Source: Algoriphagus sp. NG3
GTDB lineage: Bacteria > Bacteroidota > Bacteroidia > Cytophagales > Cyclobacteriaceae
Length of the DNA stretch: 64,000 nt
Assembly: GCF_034119865.1 (NCBI RefSeq)
Contig: NZ_CP139421.1
Coordinates: forward strand, 5,000,501-5,064,500
Reading direction: 5' to 3'
Positions 63,494-64,000 of this stretch are shown one piece after another. The notes beneath the pieces are model-generated. The model was not told the DNA's origin and searched no databases. It saw nothing but the letters and a program-made list of their open reading frames with translations. The translations under genes and the position numbers were made by a program. Position 1 is the first letter of the stretch; each line of letters begins with the position of its first letter.

Positions 63494-63613
63494 TTATACG
63501 GGCTTTTTTAGATTTTTAGATGTTTTTGGAACAATAAAAGTTCCGGAAATCGCTACAGCCTGCTTCAAACTAGGTTTGATTTTAGTAGTGTTCCTGGTAT
63601 AGGTCTTTTTCAT
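63494..63613 (-). CDS. Possible small basic protein
   Basis: This 39-codon frame starts at 63613 with MKKTYTRNTTKIKPSLKQAV and ends with a basic tail. No family is recognised. A real transcript is suggested by the strong terminator 58 bp downstream, but the coding status is unproven. Confidence 0.3.
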   Translation of the reverse strand: MKKTYTRNTTKIKPSLKQAVAISGTFIVPKTSKNLKKPV

Positions 63614-63860
63614 AATAGGCTTAGGGTTTTGTTAATGAAACTTCAATATAAACGACAAGATACTAATGAAAATTTAAAAAGTACTTGATTTTCAGGCTAT
63701 AAATTCAACGTATTATCTCTTTTTTTTAAAAAAATGTAATTCCTAAATTATTATGTCCTTCAAAACACATTTAGTTTTTTGAATCTATTTCTGTTTTGCT
63801 GCGGGCACTCGGGACTTAAACTGGATCTTTTCAGAAAGTAAATGACTTTTCTCTTGTCTG

Positions 63861-64000
63861 TCAGAATATCTTCTGATAAACCTCTTCCAATTTACTCACA
63901 GCCATCACCTCGATTTTGTATTTCCCTAGATCAAGACCTTTGACAGCATATTTTGAAACAATTATTTTTTTAAATCCCAATTTTTCAGCCTCTGCAATCC
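63861..64000 (-). CDS. radA: DNA repair protein RadA, 3' end only
   Basis: The last 46 residues are visible: IAEAEKLGFKKIIVSKYAVK, then GLDLGKYKIEVMAVSKLEE and the stop at 63861. This is the C-terminal tail of RadA/Sms (the Lon-like domain end). The rest of the gene lies beyond the right edge. RadA processes recombination intermediates during DNA repair. Confidence 0.8.
   Translation of the reverse strand, partial: IAEAEKLGFKKIIVSKYAVKGLDLGKYKIEVMAVSKLEEVYQKIF

Overview
The window looks like chromosome from a marine- or soil-type member of the Bacteroidota, close to the Algoriphagus/Cyclobacterium group. This rests on gene content and signals, not on a database search. There is a SusC-like TonB receptor with a CarboxypepD-type N-terminal domain. 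Many short lipoprotein signals are present. Upstream sequences are A-rich with no strong Shine-Dalgarno, and several promoters match the Bacteroidota -7 box TAnnTTTG. PepSY-like, DUF2200 and DUF4143 ATPase genes fit the same group. It is mostly a housekeeping and envelope region, with small accessory islands that carry the most interesting signals.

Layout. 1-2790: TonB receptor and a downstream TPR-like secreted protein (minus, cut by the left edge). 3066-5592: divergent YceI / beta-barrel / YceI cluster. 5666-9823 (minus): VOC protein, M14 carboxypeptidase, and a short glucan-phosphorylase-like protein that lacks the PLP lysine. 9936-11400: an AAA/DUF4143 ATPase preceded by three exactly phased dyads, then a MITE-like repeat. 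11400-13058: Tat-type carboxylesterase. 13339-23538 (minus): K+/H+ antiporter, two-component system, heavy-metal RND efflux (outer membrane factor, adaptor, pump) and a coupled bile-acid/sodium-symporter-family carrier. 23754-26285: second M14 peptidase. 26490-30200: accessory island with a second AAA/DUF4143 ATPase behind duplicated dyads, a repeat cluster, two unknown genes and a HEPN/MNT module whose HEPN gene is split by a small insertion. 30358-32154: Crp/Fnr regulator, SnoaL-like protein, tRNA-Val, secreted protein. 32676-36770: uvrA, and pnuC with a NadR-like kinase for nicotinamide riboside salvage. 36783-45652: beta-lactamase-fold hydrolase, M28 peptidase, TIM-barrel isomerase, esterase, DUF2200, phosphate-type porin, PepSY-like protein, sulfatase. 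45715-47654: second two-component system. 47914-48443: small antitoxin and a frameshifted PIN toxin. 48440-49354: class A beta-lactamase-like lipoprotein. 49412-55988: TetR regulator and a complete AcrAB-TolC-like drug efflux operon with three operator dyads. 56132-57950: cyclase-family protein, divergent MarR regulator, YgjV-like protein. 58217-62887: GH43, GH2 and aldose-epimerase sugar-degradation genes. 63861-64000: 3' end of radA.

The strongest unusual signal is a miniature insertion of 81-86 bp, present twice (29981-30061 and 47654-47739). Both copies have a TTTCA target duplication, a shared 31-bp head and a shared GCTCGA tail. Precise removal of the first copy restores a continuous 136-residue HEPN protein, and the second copy replaces the leader of a response-regulator gene. 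Both toxin-antitoxin modules in the window are damaged, one by this insertion and one by a 4-bp tandem duplication. Two unrelated-sequence DUF4143 ATPase genes each start exactly at the edge of a set of inverted repeats, which suggests autoregulation or a role of the ATPase on its own upstream repeat.
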